From Fusobacterium varium (GTDB taxonomy: Bacteria; Fusobacteriota; Fusobacteriia; Fusobacteriales; Fusobacteriaceae), in assembly GCA_002356455.1 (NCBI GenBank), contig AP017968.1:1798001-1862000 (forward strand): a stretch of 64,000 bases of DNA, written 5' to 3'. Positions within the stretch are counted from its first letter, which is position 1, and every line of letters starts with the position of its first letter. Made by a program: the position numbers and the translations under genes. The notes beneath the pieces were generated by a model. The model made no database searches and was not told the origin of the DNA. It saw nothing but the letters and a program-made list of their open reading frames with translations. Positions 44,212 to 54,202 of the stretch are shown here, piece after piece.

Positions 44212-45156
44212 ATGAAAAATAGAATATATGGTGTAATAGGAATAAGATCAATGATGGCAAACTGGAATGCAGATTTTACAGGATTTCCTAAAACAACTTC
44301 ATCAGGGGAAGTTTTTGGAAGTGATAAAGCTCTGAAATACCCAATGAAAAAAAAGTGGGAAAATGAAGGAGAAAAAGTTCTGTATGTAAAAAGTTTGAAA
44401 GTAGATAGTGGAGAAGGGAAAAAAGGAGAAATAGCAGTAAGACCTAAATCTTTAAGAGAAAGATATGATGAAATATTTGAAGCTAATTTAAAAGAAGAAA
44501 AAGATAAAACTAATGTAATGAAAAATCTTTTTAAAGCAATAGATGTAAAAAATTTTGGAGCAACTTTTGCAGAAGAAAAAAATAATATATCTATTACAGG
44601 AGCGGTTCAGATAGGACAAGGGTTCAATAAATATGCAAATACATATGTAGAAGAACAACAAATATTGTCACCATTTAGAGATAGCAGTAAAGATGAAAAA
44701 GAAGGAGAAGCCAGTCAATCAACTTTAGGGACAAAAATAGTAAGTAATGAGGCTCACTATTTTTATCCATTTGTGATTAATCCACAAGTGTATAGAGATT
44801 TTGTAAAAATGGGAATGACTGAAGGATACACAGAAGAAGACTATAAGAAATTTAAAGATGCAGCTCTGACTTCAGCTACTTTCTTTAATTCAAACTCAAA
44901 ATTAGGATGTGAAAATGAATTTGCATTGTTTATAGAAGTAAAAGAGGGGTATTATCTTCCAGAGTTAGCTCAATATATAAAATTTTCTAAAGAAAAAGAT
45001 TGTGATGTAATAGAATTAGGATTTGATGAGCTGATAAATCAATTCAAAGATAATATTTTATCTGTAGAGATATATTACAATACTTTAAATGTGAAAGTAA
45101 AACATGATATAAAAGGAGCTAAAGAATATAATATCTTTACTAGAAAAGAGGTATAA
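44212..45156 (+). CDS. cas7: Cas7 (Csh2 type) backbone subunit
   Basis: 314 residues. The N-terminus RIYGVIGIRSMMANWNADFTG is characteristic of I-B Cas7, followed by a glycine-rich part (SITGAVQIGQGFNKY) and SFFNSNSKLG-type sequence. Several copies coat the crRNA in the Cascade complex. It starts 2 bases after the cas8b stop. GGAGAATG-type ribosome site lies within cas8b's end. Confidence 0.92.
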   Translation: MKNRIYGVIGIRSMMANWNADFTGFPKTTSSGEVFGSDKALKYPMKKKWENEGEKVLYVKSLKVDSGEGKKGEIAVRPKSLRERYDEIFEANLKEEKDKTNVMKNLFKAIDVKNFGATFAEEKNNISITGAVQIGQGFNKYANTYVEEQQILSPFRDSSKDEKEGEASQSTLGTKIVSNEAHYFYPFVINPQVYRDFVKMGMTEGYTEEDYKKFKDAALTSATFFNSNSKLGCENEFALFIEVKEGYYLPELAQYIKFSKEKDCDVIELGFDELINQFKDNILSVEIYYNTLNVKVKHDIKGAKEYNIFTRKEV

Positions 45157-45158
45157 TC

Positions 45159-45914
45159 ATGGAGATATTAAAATTTACCTTAAGTGGAAGAACAGCTTTT
45201 TTTAAAATTCCAGAAGTCAATTCTTATGTATATTTTTCTTATGGACACATACATAAGGTTTCATTATTGGGGCTATTAGGAGCTGTAATGGGCTATGGAG
45301 GATATAATTCTCAAGAAGAAAAGGAATATCCAGAGTTTTATGAAAAATTAAAAGATATCAAAATTTCTATCATGCCTAAAAATACTAATGGAAGTTTTTC
45401 AAAAAAAATCCAGTTTTTTAATAATTCAGTAGGATATGCAAGTAATGAAGAGGGTGGAAATCTGATTGTTAAAGAACAGTGGCTGGAAGATGTAGAATGG
45501 GATATTTTTATAAAAATAGAGGATACAGATATTCATAAGGAATTGAAAGAAAGAATGCAAAACTATAATTTTGAATATACAGTATATCTTGGAAAGAATG
45601 ATCATTTGGCAACAATAAATAATGTAGAGATACTTCAAGGAGAAAACTTTTTAGAAGATGAAAGTGAAATAAATTCTCTATTTATGAAAAAAAGTATAGA
45701 AGGATTTTCTGAGGAAAAGGAATTTGATTTTCTGGCACCAGAAGAAGATGAGATAAAATATGATTATAAATATGAAGAAAAATTACCTCTTTCCCTTCAT
45801 AATATTTCTAATCAATATGTGGTTGAGAGTTTAATTTTTACTAATAAAAAATGTATTTTAAAGAATAAAAGTAATTTTGTACAAATAAATAATCAAATAA
45901 TAGAATTCTATTAG
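45159..45914 (+). CDS. cas5: Cas5 (I-B type)
   Basis: 251 residues. The N-terminal FTLSGRTAFFKIPEVNSYVYFSYG and HKVSLLGLLGAVMGYGGY are typical of the Cas5 N-terminal RAMP domain of subtype I-B (Cas5h/Cas5b). Cas5 binds the 5' tag of the crRNA and contacts Cas8. It lies 2 bases after cas7, and the cas3 ATG follows 7 bases after its stop. Confidence 0.92.
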   Translation: MEILKFTLSGRTAFFKIPEVNSYVYFSYGHIHKVSLLGLLGAVMGYGGYNSQEEKEYPEFYEKLKDIKISIMPKNTNGSFSKKIQFFNNSVGYASNEEGGNLIVKEQWLEDVEWDIFIKIEDTDIHKELKERMQNYNFEYTVYLGKNDHLATINNVEILQGENFLEDESEINSLFMKKSIEGFSEEKEFDFLAPEEDEIKYDYKYEEKLPLSLHNISNQYVVESLIFTNKKCILKNKSNFVQINNQIIEFY

Positions 45915-45921
45915 GAGGAAC

Positions 45922-48507
45922 ATGTTTGAAGAAGAACTTTTTTCAATAGAAAAATATGTAAAAGATGAAGATAAAATTTTAGCTCATATATCAGATAGAA
46001 AGAATTCAGAGACATTATTAGAACATTCCATTTTAGTCGTAAAATATAATAAAAAAATATATGAAGATAAAAATTTAAAAATAGTTTTTGATAAACTCGC
46101 AGAAAAATTTTTTGATCAAAATGAAATTCTAAAAAAATTTTGGAATGAAATGATAATTAATGTATCTTGTATGCATGATATTGGCAAGTTAAATATAAAT
46201 TTTCAAATTGATAAAATGAAAAATGAAATATTTGAAAGAGTTCCTTTATGTCAAAGTAAAAGGCATTCTGAGTTATCTGCAAGGATATATGTTGACTATT
46301 TTAGTAATAAGCTTATTAAGCTATGTTCAGAAAATAAATTGAATAATGATGCTATCTTTAAATGCTTTATCTTTATCATATTAAACTCTTATGTTATATC
46401 AAGACACCATTCTTCAACTAAAAATTTAAATGAGGATTTTTTTTGTGAGATAACAACAAATTATGAAAGATATAAAGAACTGTTTGATGAGATAAATAAT
46501 TATTGTCCTAATTTAAAGCTTTCAATAAAAGCAAGTAAAAAGTTTTCGCAAATATTTGAAAAATTAAAAACTACTGGAGAAAAATGGAATAAGTATGTTG
46601 AAAATAAAGACTGGGATTCTATTGATTACTACATTTACACAAAACTATTATATTCTTTATTAGTATCATCAGATTTCTATGCTACCAGTGAGTATAGCTC
46701 TGGAAAGTCAATAGATAACTTAAACCTTTTGACAAATATTGATGAGTATAGATCTGCTTTTAATAGCACAGAAATATATAAAGGGATCAAATTACATCAG
46801 AAAACAGGGAGATATTTTAAAAAAGATAATATAAACTGCTATAGAAGTGAGATGTTTATAGAAGCAGAAAAAAATTTAGAAATGGTTAATAAAGAGAATA
46901 TTGTGTTTTTAGAAGCTCCAACTGGTTCAGGGAAAACTGTTACCTCTGTTAATCTGGCATTGAGATTATTGGAAAAAAATAGAGAATTAAATAAGATATT
47001 CTACATATTTCCATTTAATACTTTAGTAGAGCAAACAAATTCATCTTTGAGGGAAATATTTCAAAATTCACCTTTAGAAGAGAGTATTTCAGTAATAAAT
47101 TCAATAACTCCTATAAAAGAAGTTGAAAGTGAAGAAGAGTATAAAAAAGATAATATTGATTATGAAAGATCACTATTAAACAGACAATTTATACATTCTC
47201 CGATAGTCTTGACAACTCATGTCCATTTTTTTGAAACTTTATTTGGAATTGATAGGGAGAGCAGTTTTGCTCTCCCACACTTAGCTAATAGTGTAGTGAT
47301 AATGGATGAAATACAAAGTTACAAAAATAAAATCTGGAAAGAGATAATTATATTTTTAAAAAAATATGCAGAGATTTTAAATATTAAAATAATTATTATG
47401 TCTGCAACCCTTCCAAACTTATCATTTCTACTAGACCAAGAGGCAAAAATTCCATCTCTTATAACTGACAGAGAAAAGTACTATAGTAATTCAATATTTA
47501 GAGAAAGGGTGTCTTTGGATTTCTCTCTTTTGGAGAAAGAATATGGGAGAGAAGAACTATTAAAAAAGATAGAAAAAATTATTTTTGAAAAACATAAGAA
47601 CCAAAAAGTAGTAGTGGAATTTATTAAAAAAGCTTCTGCTTTTGAGTTCTACAAGAAATTATTAGAAAGCGATGAAGTATGCAAAGAAGATATTTTCTTA
47701 ATAACTGGTGATGATAATAAAGCTGAAAGAAAAAGAATAATAAAAGAAGCAAAAAATAAAGAAAGAAAAAGTATGATATTAGTAGCAACTCAGGTAATTG
47801 AAGCAGGAGTGGATATAGATATGGATATTGGATTCAAAAATATATCTATATTAGATGCTGATGAACAATTTTTAGGAAGAATTAATCGTTCTTGTAAGAA
47901 AAAAAAATGTAAAGCCTATTTTTTCCAATTAGATGATGGAAGAAATATCTATAAAGGAGATGTGAGAATACAGGATAGATTTACACTCATGAATGAAGAG
48001 ATGAGAGAGATTCTTAAAAATAAGAATTTTAATGAATACTATACTATAATTCTAGAGGCGTTAGAAAAATTTTCTAAGGATGAAAACAAAGAAGAAAATA
48101 TAGATGATTTTAGAAAAGATAAAGTTGTTCAACTAAATTTTGAGGAAATATATAAAAGATTAAAATTAATAGCAGATGATAGAATAACCAAAATGATATT
48201 TTTCTCTAGAAACATAGATATAGAAGGAGAAAAGATAGCAGGAAATAAAGTATGGAATGATTTTAAAGAAATACTTTTAAATAATGAAATGGGATATGCT
48301 GAAAGAAGGGTAAAATTATCTAAGGTAATGGAGAAAGTAGATCTATTTTCATATAATATTCCTGTGGAAATGACATATAAGTTATCTTATCAAAGTAAAA
48401 TTGGAGATAATATTCTATATATTGAAGATGGAGAAAAATATTTTGTAAATGGAAAATTTGATAGAAAGAAGCTGCAATCAGATAAAGATTATGAAATAAT
48501 ATTGTAA
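45922..48507 (+). CDS. cas3: Cas3 HD nuclease-helicase
   Basis: 861 residues. The N-terminal HD nuclease has His85-Asp86 in CMHDIGKLN and further His residues (SRHHSS near 160). The SF2 helicase part has Walker A EAPTGSGKT (about 331-339), DEIQ at about 462-465 (in MDEIQSYKNK, a DEAD/H-type box), SATLPNL, and motif VI in DEQFLGRINRS. It is recruited by Cascade to nick, unwind and shred target DNA. Full length, no frame break. AGGAGG precedes the ATG. Confidence 0.95.
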   Translation: MFEEELFSIEKYVKDEDKILAHISDRKNSETLLEHSILVVKYNKKIYEDKNLKIVFDKLAEKFFDQNEILKKFWNEMIINVSCMHDIGKLNINFQIDKMKNEIFERVPLCQSKRHSELSARIYVDYFSNKLIKLCSENKLNNDAIFKCFIFIILNSYVISRHHSSTKNLNEDFFCEITTNYERYKELFDEINNYCPNLKLSIKASKKFSQIFEKLKTTGEKWNKYVENKDWDSIDYYIYTKLLYSLLVSSDFYATSEYSSGKSIDNLNLLTNIDEYRSAFNSTEIYKGIKLHQKTGRYFKKDNINCYRSEMFIEAEKNLEMVNKENIVFLEAPTGSGKTVTSVNLALRLLEKNRELNKIFYIFPFNTLVEQTNSSLREIFQNSPLEESISVINSITPIKEVESEEEYKKDNIDYERSLLNRQFIHSPIVLTTHVHFFETLFGIDRESSFALPHLANSVVIMDEIQSYKNKIWKEIIIFLKKYAEILNIKIIIMSATLPNLSFLLDQEAKIPSLITDREKYYSNSIFRERVSLDFSLLEKEYGREELLKKIEKIIFEKHKNQKVVVEFIKKASAFEFYKKLLESDEVCKEDIFLITGDDNKAERKRIIKEAKNKERKSMILVATQVIEAGVDIDMDIGFKNISILDADEQFLGRINRSCKKKKCKAYFFQLDDGRNIYKGDVRIQDRFTLMNEEMREILKNKNFNEYYTIILEALEKFSKDENKEENIDDFRKDKVVQLNFEEIYKRLKLIADDRITKMIFFSRNIDIEGEKIAGNKVWNDFKEILLNNEMGYAERRVKLSKVMEKVDLFSYNIPVEMTYKLSYQSKIGDNILYIEDGEKYFVNGKFDRKKLQSDKDYEIIL

Positions 48508-48520
48508 CTATGGAGGGTCT

Positions 48521-49003
48521 ATGCCTATAAATGGAACAATTATAAATTATTTTATTCATTGTAAAAGGCAGTGCTATATGCATTACAATAGAATAAATAT
48601 GGAAGATGAAAGTGAATTAGTAAAAATGGGAAAAGCTATGCATGAAGAGAAAAAGACTGATGAAATAACTATAGAAAATATCAAGGTAGATAAAATAAAG
48701 AAAGATTATTTAATCGAAATAAAAAAATCAGATGCAGATATTGAAGCAGCAAAAATGCAGGTACTTTATTATCTCTTGAAATTAAAAGAAAAAGGAATAG
48801 AGAAAAAAGGGAAAATAGAAGTAATAGAGAAAAATAAATCTTTGAGAAAAAGCTATGAGATCGAACTTACTGCTGAAAATGAGGCATATATCAAGAATAT
48901 AATAGAAGAAATAGAAAAATTAGTTGAGCAGGATGAATTACCACCAGTTGAAAAAAATAATAAATGTAAAAAATGTGCATATTATTCATATTGCTGTATT
49001 TAA
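48521..49003 (+). CDS. cas4: Cas4 Fe-S nuclease
   Basis: 160 residues. The first cluster Cys lies in FIHCKRQCYMHY (about 11-22), and the other three in KCKKCAYYSYCC at the C-terminus, a 4Fe-4S cluster. The RecB-like nuclease motifs DYLIEIKKSD and MQVLYYLLKLKEKG lie between. It trims prespacers and selects the PAM side during acquisition. It appears intact, though its partner Cas1 is broken. Confidence 0.92.
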   Translation: MPINGTIINYFIHCKRQCYMHYNRINMEDESELVKMGKAMHEEKKTDEITIENIKVDKIKKDYLIEIKKSDADIEAAKMQVLYYLLKLKEKGIEKKGKIEVIEKNKSLRKSYEIELTAENEAYIKNIIEEIEKLVEQDELPPVEKNNKCKKCAYYSYCCI

Positions 49004-49012
49004 GGAGTGTAT

Positions 49013-50014
49013 ATGGGAGCTGAAACAAAGTATATTTTGAGTAAAGGTATTCTTGAGAGAAAAGACAATTCTCTATGTTTTAAAAATGAAAATAAAACAA
49101 CATATATTCCTATAGAAGGAGTTAAAGAAATATTTGCATTAGATGAAATTTCTGTGAATACAAAGCTTTTTGATTTTTTAGCTAAACATGGTATTACACT
49201 GCATTTTTTTAATCACTATGAGGGATATTCAGGAACATTTTATCCAAGAGAAAAATATGTTAGTGGAAAGTTAGTAATAAAATAGGTAGAGGCTCATAAA
49301 AATCATAAAGAAGTTATAGCAAAAAGTATTGTAAAAGGAATTGGTAAAAATATTTATGAACTACTTTATCATTATTATCGTCATGATAAAAAAGAGTTGA
49401 AAGAATATTTAGAGTGGCTTTCTAATGATGTAGAAAAAAGATTGAGTGCGAGCAATGATATAAATGAGATAATGGCAGTGGAAGGGGAGATTTGGGCAAA
49501 ATTTTATGATAGTTTTAAAATCTTTTTAAGAGAGGATTTTATTATAAATAAAAGAGTCAAAAGACCACCTGATAATCCGATAAACGCTTTAATCTCTTTT
49601 GGAAATTCAATTTTATACACTAAAACTATTGGGCAGATTTATCAAACACATTTAGAGCAAACAATAAGTTTTTTACATTCCCCATCTGAAAGAAGATTTT
49701 CACTATCTTTAGATTTATCAGAAATTTTTAAACCAATTATTGTATTTAGAACAATTTTTGAATGTGTAAATAACAGAAAATTAAATGTAGAAAAACATTT
49801 TGAAAAAAACTTAAATTACTGTATTCTAAATGAAACTGGCAAAAAAATATTTTTAAGTGCTTTAGAAGAAAGAATGAATGAAACTTTTGAACATCCTATT
49901 TTAAAAAGAAAGGTTAGTTATATAACTGCTGTGAAATATGACGCATATAAATTAATAAAATTTTTATTGGAAAATAAAGAATTCGTTCCATTTTATATAA
50001 AGGAAAAGATGTAG
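49013..50014 (+). pseudogene. cas1: cas1 interrupted by one in-frame amber codon
   Basis: The start is ATG 49013, 6 bases after GGAG. The frame reads MGAETKYILSKGILERKDN to GTFYPREKYVSGKLVIK, hits TAG at 49283-49285, and continues in the same frame with VEAHKNHKEVIAKSIVKGIG to the end at 50014. Homologues usually have Gln here (KLLIKQVE), so one C-to-T change (CAG to TAG) explains it. The catalytic residues are all in the second part: Glu in VEGEIWAKFY, His in FLHSPSERRF, Asp in LDLSEIFKP. The second part has only a poor TTG start (49397). Without readthrough no full Cas1 is made. Confidence 0.9.
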
Positions 50015-50299
<285 letters not shown>

Positions 50300-50469
50300 T
50301 TTCCAAGTCTAAAAACTAGTAATTTTATTAAATAGTTATTTTAAAAGAGATTGAAAAGATAAAAATTTAAAATACAATAAATTGTATAGCTTGGAAAAAA
50401 AGATAAAAAACCTTTTTAAATTCAATAATAGAAAAGATCATGAATAGTATGAATTCTTTTTTTATGATG
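50300..50469 (+). promoter_or_regulatory. Leader of CRISPR array 2
   Basis: 170 AT-rich bases between cas2 and the first repeat. It contains CTTGGAAAAAAAGA at 50390-50403, 66 bases before the repeat, identical to the array 1 leader motif. A short stem (GAATTC-like and AAAGATCATGAATAG region) lies nearer the array. No gene. Confidence 0.65.
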
Positions 50470-51341
50470 GTAGAATATCAACTGAGTAGTTTTTAAATGG
50501 AGAAGTAACATATCAGCAAGGTCTTGACAGAAAGTAGAATATCAACTGAGTAGTTTTTAAATTGCCTCTAATCTCTAGTAACTGATCTATCTGATCCAGT
50601 AGAATATCAACTGAGTAGTTTTTAAATGCTGTAGTAAAGTCAGCTAATTCTTTACTTTTTTGGGTAGAATATCAACTGAGTAGTTTTTAAATATAAATCC
50701 AGACAGAGCAATTCATGTTAATGAAGTAGTAGAATATCAACTGAGTAGTTTTTAAATCTATCAGTAACCTTTTGGTCGAATTGCTGGAATGCGGTAGAAT
50801 ATCAACTGAGTAGTTTTTAAATTTGTTATCTTAATACTTCCATCTTCATTATAATGTAAGTAGAATATCAACTGAGTAGTTTTTAAATTAAAGACTTCCC
50901 TGTTTTATAGTTCCATCTTCATTCGTAGAATATCAACTGAGTAGTTTTTAAATATCTGCTTTAGTGTTCCAGTTGTTACCCTTTTACCAGGTAGAATATC
51001 AACTGAGTAGTTTTTAAATATATATATGTTAATTGATAATTTTAAAGATTTTTTTGTAGAATATCAACTGAGTAGTTTTTAAATTTCCGCTCCCTTACTA
51101 ATACCCTTTCCTAAACCAGGTAGAATATCAACTGAGTAGTTTTTAAATTAAATTTAAAGCAGCAGGAATAGATACTGAGGGAGAGTAGAATATCAACTGA
51201 GTAGTTTTTAAATGCAGATGACTATGTCGATCCTGACGACAGGCAGGTAGAATATCAACTTATTAGTTTTTAAATGAAGATTTTCAATTGTATATGTATA
51301 AATAATCATTAAAGTAGAATATCAACTTATTAGTTTTAAAT
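50470..51341 (+). CRISPR. CRISPR array 2 (type I-B), 14 repeats
   Basis: 29-base repeat: GTAGAATATCAACTGAGTAG followed by TTTTTAAAT. Copies start at 50470, 50534, 50599, 50664, 50729, 50794, 50860, 50925, 50991, 51056, 51120, 51185, 51247 and 51314, giving 13 spacers of 33-38 bases (mostly 35-37). The last two copies have TATT instead of GAGT in the centre, and the last has lost one T, marking the trailer end at the right. Compared with array 1 the repeat differs at position 1 (G for A) and 10 (C for T) in every copy. Several spacers read as open protein-coding sequence. Confidence 0.98.
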
Positions 51342-51363
51342 ATTCATTAGATTAAATATAAAA

Positions 51364-51390
51364 AACAGGCTAAGAATTTTTTAGCCTGTT
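51364..51390 (-). terminator. Terminator of the transposase-like gene
   Basis: AACAGGCTA (51364-51372) pairs perfectly with TAGCCTGTT (51382-51390), loop of 9. On the minus strand it is followed by a T run. It overlaps the stop codon of the minus-strand gene and keeps its transcripts out of CRISPR array 2. Confidence 0.75.
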
Positions 51391-52499
51391 GCAATATTAG
51401 CAGTTCCTAAAAACTGATTCTTAAAGAATAAGTATAAGATATCGGTATCCAAAGGATTGTATTTAACAATAACTTTCTTTCCTTCCAGAGAGGTTAAAAA
51501 ATTATTAGTGTAAATAAAATTATTAAATCTTAAAGAAGACTTATTTATTTTTCTGCTGGCTTCCTGCAGAAAGATATCAAATTCACGAACATATGGAATA
51601 TCCTGTATCATTTCATATTTAAGTGAAAAATCATATTTTTTATTATCTAAATAGATATATGAATCAAGAAAGTTTTTTAAATTTTGATATGAAAGAATTT
51701 TATTATTTTGATAATAAAATTTCTCTATATCTTCCTCAAGAAAAGAGATAAATTTTTTAGTTTCTTCATTTTCAGTGAAATATTCAGATATTTTTATAGA
51801 AGTATTATCATAGATTTCCTTCAATATTTTTTTGTTATTTATATTTTCAGAAGAAACTAAAATTTCTTGAGGCTTTACAGATTTTCCTGATTTATATGAA
51901 ACTTTAAGTATACTCTCTCTGATAAAACTCAAAAGAGTATATATACTGGAAGTATTATAGTTCAAAGCATGATTTATAGGTTTTAAAGTAGCAGTATCAA
52001 TAGAGATTAACAACTGAGGAACTATTTTATGCTCATTTTCTTCTTCAGATACAAGTATGTATAAAGGAATTTCAAGAATAAGATAAACTTGATTTTCCTT
52101 TTTTATTTTTTTCATATGGAAATTTGAGGATTTATTAAAAAAACCATCTAAATTACTGACTATTCTATAAAAAGTAGGATAGCTTATATTATATTTGTTT
52201 GAAAGTTTTTCTTTGCAGAAAGAATAAAGTTTTGAAATTTTGGTTTCCTTACTTTCACGGCAAATTTGTTCAATATATTCTACACCATCTTCATCAATAG
52301 CTCTATATGAATCCTTATCATTTCTCTGTTTTTTATCAAGTCCCAATATCCCATTTTTTTTGTAAGCATTTACCCATCTCTTCAATGTAGCGTATGAAAT
52401 ACCAGTTTCTTCTTCTATTTCTTTTAATTTTTTTTCTTTTCTTAAAAAAGGCTCAATTATTTTGAAACGTTGCAATTGTAATTCTTTTTCTGTTTCCAT
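51381..52499 (-). CDS. Transposase-like helix-turn-helix protein without a clear catalytic triad
   Basis: I start at 52499 (METEKELQL), which has AGGAGA upstream. 372 residues. N-terminal helix-turn-helix of the transposase type (LKEIEEETGISYATLKRWVNAYKKNG, about 25-50, split here into two helices), a second HTH-like section (about 80-110), a middle region resembling an rve/DDE core (ISIDTATLKPINHALNYN), and a C-terminal Mu-type barrel (GKKVIVKYNPLDTDILYLFFKNQFLGTA region). The second and third acidic residues of a DDE triad are not evident (VSSENINN where DNG would be). No inverted repeats flank it. I infer a domesticated transposase acting as a DNA-binding protein, perhaps regulating the divergent ptsG. 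Confidence 0.65.
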   Translation of the reverse strand: METEKELQLQRFKIIEPFLRKEKKLKEIEEETGISYATLKRWVNAYKKNGILGLDKKQRNDKDSYRAIDEDGVEYIEQICRESKETKISKLYSFCKEKLSNKYNISYPTFYRIVSNLDGFFNKSSNFHMKKIKKENQVYLILEIPLYILVSEEENEHKIVPQLLISIDTATLKPINHALNYNTSSIYTLLSFIRESILKVSYKSGKSVKPQEILVSSENINNKKILKEIYDNTSIKISEYFTENEETKKFISFLEEDIEKFYYQNNKILSYQNLKNFLDSYIYLDNKKYDFSLKYEMIQDIPYVREFDIFLQEASRKINKSSLRFNNFIYTNNFLTSLEGKKVIVKYNPLDTDILYLFFKNQFLGTANIATG

Positions 52500-52594
52500 T
52501 TGTTTTCTCCTAAAATATGAAATTAAATATTTGCTTATATAGATAATACTATATTTAGGAAAAAAAAGCAAATCATTCTATTATGAATAGTTTA

Positions 52595-52656
52595 TTTTGA
52601 AAAAAGCTCATTTTATTTGAAAAAAACTTGACATTTTTTTGAAAAAATATTATTAT
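52595..52656 (+). promoter_or_regulatory. ptsG promoter with three phased TTTGAAAAAA boxes
   Basis: TTGACA (52628-52633), 17 bases, TATTAT (52651-52656): a near-consensus promoter. TTTGAAAAAA occurs three times, with the G at 52599, 52619 and 52641, i.e. 20 and 22 bases apart, about two helical turns. The third copy lies between the -35 and -10. It lies between ptsG and the divergent HTH protein, which is the obvious candidate binder. Confidence 0.65.
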
Positions 52657-52705
52657 TTCAATTACAGAGAATAAATAAAAAAGGGTAGAAGAAACAGGAG
52701 GAGAA

Positions 52706-54202
52706 ATGAAGATTTTTGCAGAAGTACAAAAAATTGGAAAAGCATTGATGACACCAGTTGCTATATTGCCAGCTGCTGGGCTATTCCTTGCTTTTGGCAA
52801 CAAATTGCAATTTACACTGATGGAACAAGCAGGACAGGTAATATTCAGCAACCTTCCATTACTATTTGCCATAGGAGCAGCTATTGGTCTCGTAGGAGGA
52901 GACGGAGTAGCAGCCTTATCAGCAGTAGTAGCAATACTTATCATGAATACTACAATGGGAATTGTATCTGGAGCAGCTGAAGGAATAGCAGCAGGGGATA
53001 TGTCATATGCAATGGTATTAGGAATACCTACACTTCAGACTGGGGTTTTTGGTGGATTAATAGCAGGCATAATAGCCGCAGTATGTTACAAGAAATTTTA
53101 TAAAACTGAACTTCCAGCATTTCTGGGATTTTTTGCAGGTAAAAGATTAGTACCTATAGTGACAGCAGTGGCAGCTTTTATAATTGGATTAGCAATGCCT
53201 GTTATATGGCAGCCTGTTCAAGTCGGATTAGCAAAATTATCATATCTGGCTAATGAAACAAATACAAATGTATCTACTTTTATATTTGGAGTAATAGAAA
53301 GATCTCTTATTCCATTTGGGTTACATCATATATTCTATGCACCTTTCTGGTATCAATTTGGAGAATATACAAATGCAGCAGGACAAGTTGTCAATGGAGA
53401 TCAGGCAATATGGTTTGCTATGCTTAAAGATGGAGTTGTTAATTTCTCTAGTGATACTTATCAAGGAGCAGGGAAATTCCTTACTGGAAAATTTGTATTT
53501 ATGATGTTTGGATTGCCAGCAGCGGCTTTAGCAATGTATCAGGAAGCTAAACCAGCTAATAAGAAATTGGTAGGAGGAATACTTTTTTCAGCAGCCCTGA
53601 CTTCATTTCTTACAGGAATAACAGAGCCATTAGAATTTTCATTCTTATTTGTGGCTCCTATTCTTTATGGAATTCATTGTATATTTGCAGGACTTTCATT
53701 TATGCTTATGAACATGCTTAATGTAAGAATAGGAATGACATTTTCTGGAGGGCTTATTGACTATATCGCTTTTGGAGTTCTTCCAGGAACAAGTGGATTT
53801 CAAAATAATTGGTATTTAGTAATAGTAGTAGGATTATGTCTGTCAGTAGTCTACTATTTTGGGTTTAGATTCGCTATTAGAAAATTTAACTTAATGACTC
53901 CTGGTAGAGAAGAAACAATTGCAGAAACTGTTTCAGCATCTTCAGGTTCTGAAGTGAAGTCAGATGAACTTGCAGTAGGAGTTTTAGAAGCATTAGGCGG
54001 AAAAGATAACCTTGTATCTCTTGATTCGTGTATAACAAGATTGAGAGTGGAAGTTAAAGATACAAAAATAGTAAGTGATCAGGAATTAAAAAAACTAGGA
54101 GCTTCTGGAATACTGAAAGTGGGAACTAATGGAGTTCAAGCTATTTTTGGTTCAAAAGCACAATTTATATGCAATGATTTGAAAAAAATGACTGGAATTT
54201 AG
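52706..54202 (+). CDS. ptsG: PTS glucose-type transporter EIICB
   Basis: 498 residues. The IIC domain (about 1-390) has the usual ten hydrophobic segments, opening with [18 protein letters not shown] and containing [15 protein letters not shown] and the substrate-binding [13 protein letters not shown] linker follows, then the IIB domain (about 415-498) with phosphorylation site Cys442 in [10 protein letters not shown]. There is no IIA domain, so a separate IIA protein is needed. Substrate is glucose or N-acetylglucosamine by family; glucose type is more likely but not certain. AGGAGG precedes the ATG. Confidence 0.9.
   Translation: MKIFAEVQKIGKALMTPVAILPAAGLFLAFGNKLQFTLMEQAGQVIFSNLPLLFAIGAAIGLVGGDGVAALSAVVAILIMNTTMGIVSGAAEGIAAGDMSYAMVLGIPTLQTGVFGGLIAGIIAAVCYKKFYKTELPAFLGFFAGKRLVPIVTAVAAFIIGLAMPVIWQPVQVGLAKLSYLANETNTNVSTFIFGVIERSLIPFGLHHIFYAPFWYQFGEYTNAAGQVVNGDQAIWFAMLKDGVVNFSSDTYQGAGKFLTGKFVFMMFGLPAAALAMYQEAKPANKKLVGGILFSAALTSFLTGITEPLEFSFLFVAPILYGIHCIFAGLSFMLMNMLNVRIGMTFSGGLIDYIAFGVLPGTSGFQNNWYLVIVVGLCLSVVYYFGFRFAIRKFNLMTPGREETIAETVSASSGSEVKSDELAVGVLEALGGKDNLVSLDSCITRLRVEVKDTKIVSDQELKKLGASGILKVGTNGVQAIFGSKAQFICNDLKKMTGI

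Noticed and set aside
49286-50014. The second half of cas1 as a separate functional gene
   Set aside because: It is in the same frame as the first half, has only a poor TTG start without a ribosome site, and lacks the N-terminal domain needed for dimer formation.
51381-52499. Active insertion sequence next to CRISPR array 2
   Set aside because: No terminal inverted repeats or target duplications are seen and the DDE residues are not evident; the gene has a regular promoter setting beside ptsG.
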